NCBI GenBank assembly: GCA_030627145.1
Contig: DAOUSQ010000065.1
Location: forward strand, 1-6,178
Origin: Syntrophomonadaceae bacterium
GTDB lineage: Bacteria > Bacillota_B > Syntrophomonadia > Syntrophomonadales > Syntrophomonadaceae
Direction: 5' to 3'
DNA length: 6,178 nt
Position 1 is the stretch's first letter. The number at the start of each line of letters is the position of its first letter. The notes below the pieces were generated by a model. The model saw only the letters and a list, made by a program, of their open reading frames with translations. It did no database searches and had not been told where the DNA came from. The position numbers and the translations under genes were made by a program. Below are positions 1 to 6,176 of this stretch, piece by piece.

Positions 1-2
1 AA

Positions 3-236
3 AATAATGGATATGAAATTATCAAGAGACTAAAAATAGATAGAAGAATAAATTATATTCCAGTAATATTTTTTTCGACCAGTACTGATGCTAAAGAGCG
101 GGTAAAAGGTTTGGAAGCCGGAGCAGTTGATTATATAATTATCCCCTTTTGCATTAAAGAAGTATTAGCTAGAATTAGAATTCATCTACATGCAAAAGAT
201 TATCAAGAAGAACTAAACAAAAAAATAGCGAATTAA
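3..236 (+). CDS. Response regulator receiver domain, C-terminal part (5' end outside window, probably frameshifted)
   Basis: This is the last 77 codons of a gene that begins left of the window. The reading starts NNGYEIIKRLK and continues through PVIFFSTSTDAKERVKGLEAG to a DYIIIPF block. That matches the second half of a CheY-like receiver: beta4 with its conserved Ser/Thr, alpha4, and beta5. The phospho-acceptor Asp would lie upstream and cannot be seen. The near-invariant Lys of the usual D-Y-I-T-K-P-F motif is Ile here, which would weaken phosphorylation signalling. After alpha5 (KEVLARIRIHL) comes a short charged helix, KDYQEELNKK, typical of the linker between a receiver and a following output or kinase domain. 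Instead the frame ends at TAA, just after a run of seven A (219-225). The -1 frame continues the same coiled-coil pattern to 265, so the gene looks broken or the base call is wrong. No output domain follows before the convergent gene at 277. The receiver assignment is firm; the gene's function is unknown. Confidence 0.8.
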   Translation, partial: NNGYEIIKRLKIDRRINYIPVIFFSTSTDAKERVKGLEAGAVDYIIIPFCIKEVLARIRIHLHAKDYQEELNKKIAN

Positions 237-276
237 GACAGCTTAATATCCAACGTCAGGGTTGAAAAAAACTTTT

Positions 277-2028
277 TCACAACACTTCCAAACCATTTTT
301 CATTACCTTTTTTGCCTTTTTTTGAACAGGATTATAAATAAACAGGAAAGGTAACATTGATTCAACCCAGGTACAATCCGCAGGATCATATTTAAAATAC
401 TCCAGATGAACCTGTTTTTTTATTTCCCTGACTGTACAAGAGCCCATATGTGAAAGGTTTTTATTAATAAAATCTTTATTTTTTAACAACGAATAAAGTA
501 TTTCATTAATATTCTCCGGATTATGGCTTTCTATTCCCCGGGGAAGATTATAGGATTTATGATTTAATAGATAATCATATTTCAACAATTCATTTACTTC
601 TTTAGAGTATGAATTATGAAAACAATCAATGTAATTTTTTAAAATACTATACTCTGCCTCTTTTCTGTGCCCAATTCCAAAAAGATAATTATCCTGCCAG
701 TAGGCTGCAAATTTTTCTAAAAAGCAAAAAGCATCTCCTGAATAAATATTTCTAATAATATATGATACCGTATTGAACATGACCCCAGAATTATAATATC
801 TTTCCAGGATGTCTTCAATCCTCGATAATTTAATCATTTCCTCATAATTTATATAATTATTTTTTAATACCTGGTATGGCGGGTCCGTTTGAAATTTGTA
901 CCCATAATCGGCATTTTTTTCACGAATTAACGAACCTTTTAGTAGTTTTAAAAAACCCAGCTGTATTACATCTGGATTTAGACCGTATACATAATTAAAT
1001 GAACACGCAAATCGTCTGTAGCTTTCACACGGTAAGCCAGCAAGCAGATCAAGGTGAAGACGAATATTCCCTGCTGCTTTCAGTGCATTTACATTCCTGC
1101 TCAGCTTTTCCAAGTCTGATTTTCTATTAACAGCCTTTAAAGCTTCGGTGCATGTTGATTGTACCCCTATCTCAAAATCAAATAAACCCGCCGGAACCTG
1201 ACTGAGAAAAAGTAACATTTCTTCAGATAATAAGTCCGCACAGATTTCGAAATGGAAACTAGTACCTGTCTTATTTTTATCCACTTCATCAATAATAAAC
1301 TTCATAATTTCCCAGGCTCTTTTCTCATTGCAATTAAAGGTCCTGTCAACAAACTTTACCTGTTTTACCCCTTTTTTTATTAGAAAACTCAAATCTTTTT
1401 TTACTCTATCCAGTGAGAAAAATCGTACGCCTTTTATAGTGGATGATAAACAATAGGCACAGTTAAATGGACAACCCCGGAATGTTTCATAATAAATAAT
1501 CTTGTTCTTATAATATTTAAGGTCTCCTTTATAAGGTGTGGGAATAACATCGAGATCACTTATTAATTCGCGGTTCGGGTTTTCACAGATTTCATTTATA
1601 TGTCTATAGCTCATTCCTTTAATGTTTTCCAGGGGCTTATTAAAATAGATACTTTGCAATAATTCCCTGAGGGTAAGTTCCCCCTCACCTCGAATTACAT
1701 AGTCAACTGCCATATTGTCTTGTAGAACTTTCCGAGAATCATAAGATACCTCGGGACCTCCAAGAATAATTATGGATTGGGGGGCTACTTTTTTGTAATC
1801 TTTACAAATATCAAGTACAGCCTCTATATTCCATATGTAACATGAAAAGCAAAGAATATCAGGTCTTTCCATGAATATTTCCGCCATAATATAATCATTT
1901 TTTTCATTAATAGTAAATTCTCTAATATTTATATCCCAGGCTTCGTTGCTACAAAACTCCTGCAAATAAGCCAGGGCCAATGAAGAATGAATGAATTTTG
2001 CGTTAAGGGTACTTAATAAAATCTTCAA
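277..2028 (-). CDS. B12-binding domain-containing radical SAM protein (DUF4080-type)
   Basis: This 583-residue cytoplasmic protein has the architecture of cobalamin-dependent radical SAM enzymes. Residues 1-130 form a Rossmann-like B12-binding domain: MKILLSTLNAKFIHSSLALA at the start, PDILCFSCYIWNI near 56-67, ILGGPEVSYD near 88-97 and VIRGEGE near 111-117. The radical SAM barrel follows at about 175-400. Its cluster motif CPFNCAYC places C186, C190 and C193 as ligands of the SAM-binding 4Fe-4S cluster. FEIGVQS (285-291) and LDLLAGLP (326-333) are typical later barrel strands. The remaining ~180 residues resemble the C-terminal DUF4080 region seen in this family. The B12 domain lacks the DxHxxG motif, as in many radical SAM relatives where cobalamin binds without a protein His ligand. 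The start is TTG: an in-frame TAG lies 15 bases upstream with no ATG or GTG between, and AGGAG precedes it. Such proteins methylate or rearrange unactivated carbons, but the substrate of this subgroup is unknown to me. It lies downstream of murB on the same strand, behind a terminator, so it is probably transcribed largely on its own or by readthrough. Confidence 0.93.
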   Translation of the reverse strand: MKILLSTLNAKFIHSSLALAYLQEFCSNEAWDINIREFTINEKNDYIMAEIFMERPDILCFSCYIWNIEAVLDICKDYKKVAPQSIIILGGPEVSYDSRKVLQDNMAVDYVIRGEGELTLRELLQSIYFNKPLENIKGMSYRHINEICENPNRELISDLDVIPTPYKGDLKYYKNKIIYYETFRGCPFNCAYCLSSTIKGVRFFSLDRVKKDLSFLIKKGVKQVKFVDRTFNCNEKRAWEIMKFIIDEVDKNKTGTSFHFEICADLLSEEMLLFLSQVPAGLFDFEIGVQSTCTEALKAVNRKSDLEKLSRNVNALKAAGNIRLHLDLLAGLPCESYRRFACSFNYVYGLNPDVIQLGFLKLLKGSLIREKNADYGYKFQTDPPYQVLKNNYINYEEMIKLSRIEDILERYYNSGVMFNTVSYIIRNIYSGDAFCFLEKFAAYWQDNYLFGIGHRKEAEYSILKNYIDCFHNSYSKEVNELLKYDYLLNHKSYNLPRGIESHNPENINEILYSLLKNKDFINKNLSHMGSCTVREIKKQVHLEYFKYDPADCTWVESMLPFLFIYNPVQKKAKKVMKNGLEVL

Positions 2029-2040
2029 AGCCTGTCCACT

Positions 2041-2045
2041 CTCCT
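2041..2045 (-). promoter_or_regulatory. Ribosome binding site of the radical SAM gene (supports TTG start)
   Basis: On the minus strand AGGAG is followed 12 bases later by TTG. An in-frame TAG overlaps this site, so no longer reading frame is possible. The next in-frame ATG (residue 48) would delete the first part of the B12 domain. The spacing is slightly long, so initiation may be weak. Confidence 0.6.
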
Positions 2046-2066
2046 AAATTATGTTCTCTTGCATTT

Positions 2067-2087
2067 AAAAAGACCGCGTGGCGGTCT
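2067..2087 (-). terminator. Rho-independent terminator downstream of murB
   Basis: Read on the minus strand, AGACCGC and GCGGTCT form a perfect 7-bp, GC-rich stem around a CAC loop. The stem is followed directly by TTTT, with the last stem base adding a fifth T. It starts 34 bases after the murB stop codon, the right place and direction to end the murB transcript. On the plus strand the hairpin is preceded by four A but followed only by TAATAATTT, so it is much weaker in that direction. It sits within 40 bases of the TTG start of the radical SAM gene, leaving little room for a separate promoter. Confidence 0.8.
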
Positions 2088-2121
2088 AATAATTTATTTG
2101 TTTCAGGGTTAAATGAAACTG

Positions 2122-3021
2122 TTATATTTCCCCTATCACTTTTATTTCTAGGTGCAAATTTACACCGAAATTCTCTCTGGCTTTCACCTGTACATGTTTT
2201 ATCAATTCCAATACATCATTTGCTGTGGCATTACCTGCATTTATAATAAAACCGGCGTGTTTGGCGGACACTTCAGCTCCCCCAATTCTAAAACCTTTAA
2301 GCCCCATCTGCTCGACCATCGGGCCAACATAAAAACCTTCAGGACGCTTGAACGTGCTACCGGCACTTGGAAATTCAATTGGTTGTTTCTGTCTCCTCTT
2401 ACGGGCAAACTCACGCATTTTTTCCTGAATATTTTCTTTATTGCCGGGTTTTAATTTTAATAATGCGGAAACTACTATATACCCATTATCCTGAAATATA
2501 CTCTTTCGGTAGCCCATGTTCATATCCTCAGGATAGAAATCTTTTAGATGTCCGTTAGAATCTATTGCTGATGCTTTAATTAGTACATTTTTCATTTCTC
2601 CATCATAAGCACCAGCATTCATTACCACTGCACCACCAAGACTACCGGGAATTCCCTCGGCAAACTCAAGGCCACTCATGCCATTAGATGCAGCCATTTT
2701 TGATAGCTGTGATAATCTAAGTCCTGCCTCACAATAAATATCTGTTTCGGTAATTGATATATTTTTCAAGTTATTGCCTAGTTTTATAGCTACTGCCCTG
2801 ATTCCTTTGTCCCTTACAAGTAAATTACTGCCAAGACCAAATACAAAAAAATCAATTCCTTCTTTAGAGCAATAAGAAACTACCGCCTGTATTTCAGTAA
2901 TACTTCCTGGCATTACCATAACATCTACGGGGCCACCTATTTTAAATGTTGTATGCAGTTTCATAGGTTCGTTAAATCTAATTTTATCTGCCGGAATTAA
3001 ATCCAGGAGGCCAGAGTACAT
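2122..3021 (-). CDS. murB: UDP-N-acetylenolpyruvoylglucosamine reductase MurB
   Basis: MurB is the cytoplasmic FAD enzyme that uses NADPH to reduce UDP-GlcNAc-enolpyruvate to UDP-N-acetylmuramate, the second committed step of peptidoglycan precursor synthesis. All hallmarks of the family are present over 299 residues, the normal size for the short (type II) form. HTTFKIGGP (23-31) opens the FAD-binding domain, and GLGSNLLV (62-69) and GIPGSLGGAVVMNAGAYDGE (123-142) are the FAD-contacting blocks. GYRKS carries the substrate-binding Arg172. SAGSTFKRP carries the proton-donating Ser222. Near the C-terminus LHLEIKVIGE supplies the catalytic Glu292. The ATG start is preceded by a perfect AAGGAG (3029-3034) at a spacing of 7. 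The gene is transcribed divergently from the glcD-like gene and appears to be monocistronic, since a strong terminator follows it. No promoter is clear: TATAAA on the minus strand (3071-3076) is a possible -10 box but lacks a well-spaced -35. The identification is secure. Confidence 0.97.
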   Translation of the reverse strand: MYSGLLDLIPADKIRFNEPMKLHTTFKIGGPVDVMVMPGSITEIQAVVSYCSKEGIDFFVFGLGSNLLVRDKGIRAVAIKLGNNLKNISITETDIYCEAGLRLSQLSKMAASNGMSGLEFAEGIPGSLGGAVVMNAGAYDGEMKNVLIKASAIDSNGHLKDFYPEDMNMGYRKSIFQDNGYIVVSALLKLKPGNKENIQEKMREFARKRRQKQPIEFPSAGSTFKRPEGFYVGPMVEQMGLKGFRIGGAEVSAKHAGFIINAGNATANDVLELIKHVQVKARENFGVNLHLEIKVIGEI

Positions 3022-3166
3022 GAAAATTCTCCTTAAATCTTTTTTGCTATTTTATTAAGTAATACAAGGATTTATACCTGATCATTAATTAATATAATTC
3101 AAATTAAAATTGTTATAGAAGATAAAATCATATTTAAATTATACCTTAATAATTACAAATTTATAA

Positions 3167-3177
3167 ACTGATTCAGT
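3167..3177. promoter_or_regulatory. Small inverted repeat upstream of the -10 box, possible operator
   Basis: ACTGA-T-TCAGT is a perfect 5-bp inverted repeat around one central base. It lies where the -35 element and spacer of the proposed promoter would be, a usual position for a regulator site. It is short enough to have arisen by chance. Confidence 0.25.
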
Positions 3178-3183
3178 GCTTTA

Positions 3184-3192
3184 TGTTATAAT
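3184..3192 (+). promoter_or_regulatory. Extended -10 promoter element of the glcD-glcF operon
   Basis: TGTTATAAT is a perfect extended -10 element (TGn followed by the consensus hexamer). The -35 region 16-18 bases upstream (around 3163-3170) has no match to TTGACA, as is common for extended -10 promoters or ones needing an activator. Transcription would start near 3199, giving a leader of roughly 113 bases before ATG 3312. Confidence 0.55.
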
Positions 3193-3195
3193 ATG

Positions 3196-3225
3196 CAGGG
3201 AATTTACAGAATTACTGTATTCCTG
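3196..3225 (+). promoter_or_regulatory. Inverted repeat at the expected transcription start of glcD-glcF (operator or leader hairpin)
   Basis: TACAG (3205-3209) and CTGTA (3215-3219) pair perfectly around the 5-base loop AATTA. AA/TT and CAGG/CCTG extend the stem outward with two small bulges, for 11 base pairs in total. The element starts within a few bases of the predicted transcription start. It could act as a DNA operator for a dimeric repressor such as a GntR-type regulator, or as a 5' hairpin in the mRNA. No poly-T follows, so it is not a simple terminator. No regulator gene lies in the window to test the idea. Confidence 0.35.
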
Positions 3226-3297
3226 GAAGAATGGTTCAGGTACCACATGACGAAATCAGTTTATCCACTTACAAAAAGTTTTTCACAATACTTCTAA

Positions 3298-3304
3298 GAG
3301 GGAG
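3298..3304 (+). promoter_or_regulatory. Ribosome binding site fixing the glcD-like start at 3312
   Basis: GAGGGAG ends 7 bases before ATG 3312, a good distance. The competing ATG at 3231 has only GGAAG one base away, too close to work. Starting at 3312 also gives the usual family N-terminus and length (466 residues). Confidence 0.7.
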
Positions 3305-3311
3305 TGAATTT

Positions 3312-4712
3312 ATGGATAAAGTAGCTATCAAAAAAGAACTTATCCGGATTTTAGGCAAAGATAAGGTTTTAACTGAAGAACTTGATTTAATGTATTATTC
3401 ATATGATAGTTCGTTTTTAACAAAACTGGAACCTGTTAATCCAACTGCTGTTGTTATGCCCCGGTCCACTGAAGATGTACAGAATGTGGTTCGTTTTGCC
3501 TTTCAAAATAACATTAATATTGTTCCTCGTGGTGCCGGTACAGGAGAAACCGGGGGGTGTATTGCAGTAAATGGTGGTATAGTAATTGATCTTTCCACAT
3601 GGGATGAGATTGTCGAGATAGATGTTAGTAATATGCAGGTGATAGTAAGGCCAGGTGTTATTCATTCAAATTTAAACGATGAACTCGCCAGGTTTAATTT
3701 GTTTTTTCCTCCCGATCCAGGGAGTAGTAAAATGTGTACCGTTGGAGGAATGGTTGCCAATAATGCTTCTGGACTTAGAGCTGTGAAATACTGGGCTACA
3801 GAACCATATGTTCTCGGGCTTGAAGTCGTAATGCCCAATGGTGATTTAATACTTACAGGTGGTATGAAGTCCAGGGCAATCAAAAATGTTTCTGGCATTA
3901 ACCTTACTAAACTTATGGTTGGTTCTGAAGGTACTCTGGGTATAATTACGCAAATCAGGTTAAGATGCTTCCCCAAACCAATAGCCAGAGGAATCGGAAT
4001 GGCTGTCTTTGACAAACTTGATGATGCACCTGCTACAGTTTTAGATGTGTACCAGAATGGTATTTTACCATCAGGTGTCGAAATTCTTGACAGCTCAGCT
4101 ATTAAAGCAGTTAATTCGTTCAAACCACATATTAACCTGCCTGAAGCTGAAGCTATCCTATTATTTGAGGTTGATGGTAATCCACCGGGTGTAGATTATG
4201 AAGGAAACATTATTAAAGAGGTAGCAGAAAAAAGAGCGAGGACTTTTGAATGGGCTACAGATGAGAAAAGAATGGCAGAGTTATGGGAAGGACGTAGTAT
4301 TACAGCAACAGCAGCAGCAAGAGTACGCCCTGACGGCAGCAGGATATTTGCCGGTGAAGACATTAGTGTTCCCCTTTCCCGGGTTGCAGATACCCTCAGG
4401 GCAATCAGATCTCTTGGAAAAAAATACGATATCCAGGTTGTAAACTACGGACATATTGGAGATGGCAATGTTCACACCGCTCCCGTTATCAACCCCGAAA
4501 ACCCTGATGAGGTTGAAAAAGTCTTACAACTGGTGGACGAAATACATCTACTGGCCATTGAAATGGGCGGCACTACTACCGGTGAACATGGGGTGGGTGC
4601 AGTCCGTCGTCGTTATGCCGAAGTTGAACATGGTAAGGCAGTGGATTATATGCGAAAATTAAAAGAAGCTTTTGACCCGAAGGGAATCATGAACCCGGGA
4701 AAAGTTTTTTAA
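3312..4712 (+). CDS. glcD: FAD-linked 2-hydroxyacid dehydrogenase, GlcD-like (glycolate oxidase/D-lactate dehydrogenase family)
   Basis: This 466-residue protein oxidises a D-2-hydroxyacid such as D-lactate or glycolate to the 2-oxoacid, reducing bound FAD. The N-terminal FAD_binding_4 domain spans about 38-180. It includes PRGAGTGETGG (72-82), which binds the FAD diphosphate, and PPDPGSSKMCTVGGMVANNA (133-152). The GSEGTLGIIT block (204-213) joins it to the C-terminal FAD-oxidase domain (about 215-463). The active site is intact. GHIGDGNVH supplies H381 and H388, and GEHGVG supplies E425 and H426. These match the metal ligands and catalytic His of D-2-hydroxyglutarate dehydrogenase-type enzymes. 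The C-terminus DPKGIMNPGKVF is the family signature. There is no signal peptide or membrane segment. The GlcF-like gene follows 33 bases downstream, so the two products probably form a complex. No GlcE-like subunit or EtfAB lies beside them, so the symbol marks the family, and glycolate versus lactate specificity is undecided. An upstream in-frame ATG at 3231 would add 27 residues and is judged not to be the start. Confidence 0.92.
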   Translation: MDKVAIKKELIRILGKDKVLTEELDLMYYSYDSSFLTKLEPVNPTAVVMPRSTEDVQNVVRFAFQNNINIVPRGAGTGETGGCIAVNGGIVIDLSTWDEIVEIDVSNMQVIVRPGVIHSNLNDELARFNLFFPPDPGSSKMCTVGGMVANNASGLRAVKYWATEPYVLGLEVVMPNGDLILTGGMKSRAIKNVSGINLTKLMVGSEGTLGIITQIRLRCFPKPIARGIGMAVFDKLDDAPATVLDVYQNGILPSGVEILDSSAIKAVNSFKPHINLPEAEAILLFEVDGNPPGVDYEGNIIKEVAEKRARTFEWATDEKRMAELWEGRSITATAAARVRPDGSRIFAGEDISVPLSRVADTLRAIRSLGKKYDIQVVNYGHIGDGNVHTAPVINPENPDEVEKVLQLVDEIHLLAIEMGGTTTGEHGVGAVRRRYAEVEHGKAVDYMRKLKEAFDPKGIMNPGKVF

Positions 4713-4731
4713 TAAATACGATTTACAAAAT

Positions 4732-4739
4732 GGAGAGAG
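4732..4739 (+). promoter_or_regulatory. Ribosome binding site of the glcF-like gene
   Basis: GGAGAGAG lies 6 bases before ATG 4746 and directly against an in-frame TTG at 4740. The spacing and codon type both favour ATG. The difference is only two residues. Confidence 0.6.
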
Positions 4740-4745
4740 TTGGTT

Positions 4746-6056
4746 ATGGAATTTAAAGAGTTACCTCCGGTAAAAGAACAATTAATGAAATGTGTCCGTT
4801 GTGGTAAATGCAGAAGTGTATGCCCTGTTTTTTCCGAAATAAAAAATGAAACAGCCGCCCCACGAGGGCATGTTTTTATGGTACAAATGCTTAGAGATGG
4901 AAAAGTCGAACCGGGCAATGATGTACTTAAAAAATTGAATATGTGCCTGATGTGTGAATCATGTACTGTTAACTGCCCTTCAGGGATTGATATTCATGAG
5001 CTTAATGCTGCAGCACGTTCTTATATATATGAAAAAAATCCAAGTATGGGAAAAGAACTGGTTTTTGATACCCTGTGGACTAACCCGTCGCTATTAAGGA
5101 CTTCTACACGAGTCATGTGGGGTGCTCAAAAATTAGGACTGCAGAATCTTGCCAGAAGCCTGGGGCTCACCAGGATTCTGCCCGGTGATTTACCTAAAGC
5201 AGAAAAAATTCTTAGTGCTGTTCCCTCTCAATCTGCCCGTAAATTATTACCTGAAATAAACCGGGCAAAAGGCGAAAAAAAATATACAATCGGGTATTTT
5301 CTGGGTTGTGGTACGGATTTATTCAATCCACAGGTTGCCAGAGCAACGGTTGACGTTCTTACTCACAATGGTTGTGAAGTAATAATACCTTCTGATATGA
5401 AATGCTGCGGATTACCGCACATTGCAAATGGCAAAATGAATACTGCCCGTCAACTGGCAGCCCATAATGTAAAAATATTTAATTCCTACGATTTTGACTT
5501 TATTGTTACTGATTGTGCGTCATGTTCAGCAACTTTATCCCCTAAGACTATGGAGTTTTTACTCGGAGGTTTGAAGATAGAAGATGAAGCATTATCTTTC
5601 GCCAGCAAAGTTATGGATTTAAGCAAATTTTTGATAGATGTTCTAGATGTCAGACCATTAAATCAAGAAACAGGAGAAAATATAAAAGTTACTTATCACG
5701 ATCCCTGTCACCTGGCAAATGCACAAGGTATTAAAGAACAACCACGCGAACTTTTAAAAAGGATACCAGGTATTGAGTATATTGAAATGAAAGAAGCTAA
5801 CCGGTGCTGCGGTGGTTCAGGTACTTACAGTGTAACTCATTATGATATGTCAATGAAAATTCTGGATAAGAAAATAGATAGTGCAATGGAAACTGGAGCA
5901 GATAAAATAGCTACATGCTGTCCCAGTTGTATTATGCAATTAAGACACGGAGTAACCAGGCATAATTGGAAATGTGATATTATTCATCCTGTTGAACTTT
6001 TAAATCAATGTTATACAAAGGGTAATTTCCTGGGAGAACATGGCTCAAAGCCATAG
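4746..6056 (+). CDS. glcF: Fe-S / CCG-domain electron transfer subunit, GlcF-like
   Basis: This 436-residue protein is the iron-sulfur partner of the preceding flavoprotein. It should carry electrons from its FAD toward a membrane or soluble acceptor. The N-terminus holds two 4Fe-4S ferredoxin motifs: C16-C19-C22-C26-P, and C67-C70-C73-C77-P. Two CCG domains follow. The first has C188, then 31 residues, C220-C221-G, then 35 residues, C257-x-x-C260. The second has C321 (in HDPCHLAN), then 32 residues, C354-C355-G-G, then 36 residues, C392-x-x-C395 (in CCPSC). All cluster ligands are therefore intact. In heterodisulfide reductase-type relatives, CCG domains bind unusual Fe-S clusters. There are no membrane spans or signal peptide, so any membrane link would be peripheral. 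The length fits the GlcF family (about 400-440). It shares the promoter of the upstream gene, being only 33 bases behind it. The start was set at ATG 4746 rather than TTG 4740 from ribosome-binding-site spacing. Glycolate and D-lactate systems use near-identical subunits, so the substrate remains open. Confidence 0.92.
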   Translation: MEFKELPPVKEQLMKCVRCGKCRSVCPVFSEIKNETAAPRGHVFMVQMLRDGKVEPGNDVLKKLNMCLMCESCTVNCPSGIDIHELNAAARSYIYEKNPSMGKELVFDTLWTNPSLLRTSTRVMWGAQKLGLQNLARSLGLTRILPGDLPKAEKILSAVPSQSARKLLPEINRAKGEKKYTIGYFLGCGTDLFNPQVARATVDVLTHNGCEVIIPSDMKCCGLPHIANGKMNTARQLAAHNVKIFNSYDFDFIVTDCASCSATLSPKTMEFLLGGLKIEDEALSFASKVMDLSKFLIDVLDVRPLNQETGENIKVTYHDPCHLANAQGIKEQPRELLKRIPGIEYIEMKEANRCCGGSGTYSVTHYDMSMKILDKKIDSAMETGADKIATCCPSCIMQLRHGVTRHNWKCDIIHPVELLNQCYTKGNFLGEHGSKP

Positions 6057-6155
6057 TTAATATTTATTCTTCAGGATCAAGCATAAACAGATCTTAATTA
6101 ACTTTGATTCCCCTGCAAAAACCTAAAACTTTTATAATTTTTCTATATTATTTGT
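6057..6155. other. AT-rich 3' flank of the glcD-glcF operon, no gene seen
   Basis: No open frame or convincing terminator is visible in these 99 bases. The only long-range pairing (GGATCAA around 6075 with TTTGATTCC around 6106) has a bulge and a loop of over 20 bases with no T-tract after it. T-rich stretches occur around 6129-6153 without a stable hairpin before them. Confidence 0.4.
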
Positions 6156-6156
6156 A

Positions 6157-6176
6157 GCGGATGCTTTAGCTTCCGC
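6157..6176. repeat. Near-perfect 20-base palindrome at the window edge (terminator stem or dispersed palindromic repeat)
   Basis: The stretch reads GCGGA-T-GCT-TT-AGC-T-TCCGC. It would be a perfect palindrome but for one T-T mismatch (6162 with 6171). It is far richer in G+C than the sequence around it. It begins about 100 bases after the glcF-like stop and the window ends two bases after it, so a following T-tract or further repeat copies cannot be seen. It may be the operon's terminator or one copy of a REP-like element. Confidence 0.45.

Larger units (their letters stand above)
3022..3311. other. Divergent AT-rich intergenic region between murB and the glcD-like gene
   Basis: These 290 bases contain no convincing gene. 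A reading frame upstream of and in frame with the glcD-like gene starts at ATG 3231. Its 27 extra residues do not look like the family's N-terminus, and the only purine-rich stretch sits directly against that ATG. The stretch must hold the promoters for both flanking genes. An extended -10 box (3184-3192) serves the right-hand operon, and two small inverted repeats (3167-3177 and 3196-3225) flank it. About 120 bases then separate the expected transcription start from the chosen start codon, which is long enough for a regulated leader. I could not recognise a known riboswitch or T-box in it. Confidence 0.6.

Noticed and set aside
261..283. GTTG-A7-C-T5-CA-CAAC as a bidirectional terminator between the receiver gene and the radical SAM gene
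   Set aside because: The stem is almost all A-T, has a two-base bulge and a loop too small to fold well, and it overlaps the radical SAM stop codon.
2152..2558. Two plus-strand open frames of 100 and 63 codons opposite murB
   Set aside because: They lie antisense over conserved murB motifs and have no domain character of their own.
3061..3120. Clear sigma-A promoter for murB on the minus strand
   Set aside because: TATAAA (3071-3076) and TTGAAT (3098-3103) are separated by 21 bases, too far apart for a normal promoter, and AT-rich DNA offers many such near matches. Not annotated as a feature.
268..3298. Near-identical stretches TTTTTCACAAYACTTCYAA at 273-291 and 3278-3296, considered as a direct repeat
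   Set aside because: One copy encodes the C-terminus of the radical SAM protein. In AT-rich DNA of this length a 17-of-19 match is expected about once by chance.
3662..4123. 153-codon open frame on the minus strand inside the glcD-like gene
   Set aside because: It is antisense to a well-conserved coding region, with low-complexity composition and no recognisable motif. It is a shadow of the real gene.
4303..4319. CAG/CAA-rich tract giving a poly-Gln or poly-Cys reading in other frames
   Set aside because: In the true frame it encodes TATAAA of the GlcD-like protein. The repeat is short and needs no further explanation.
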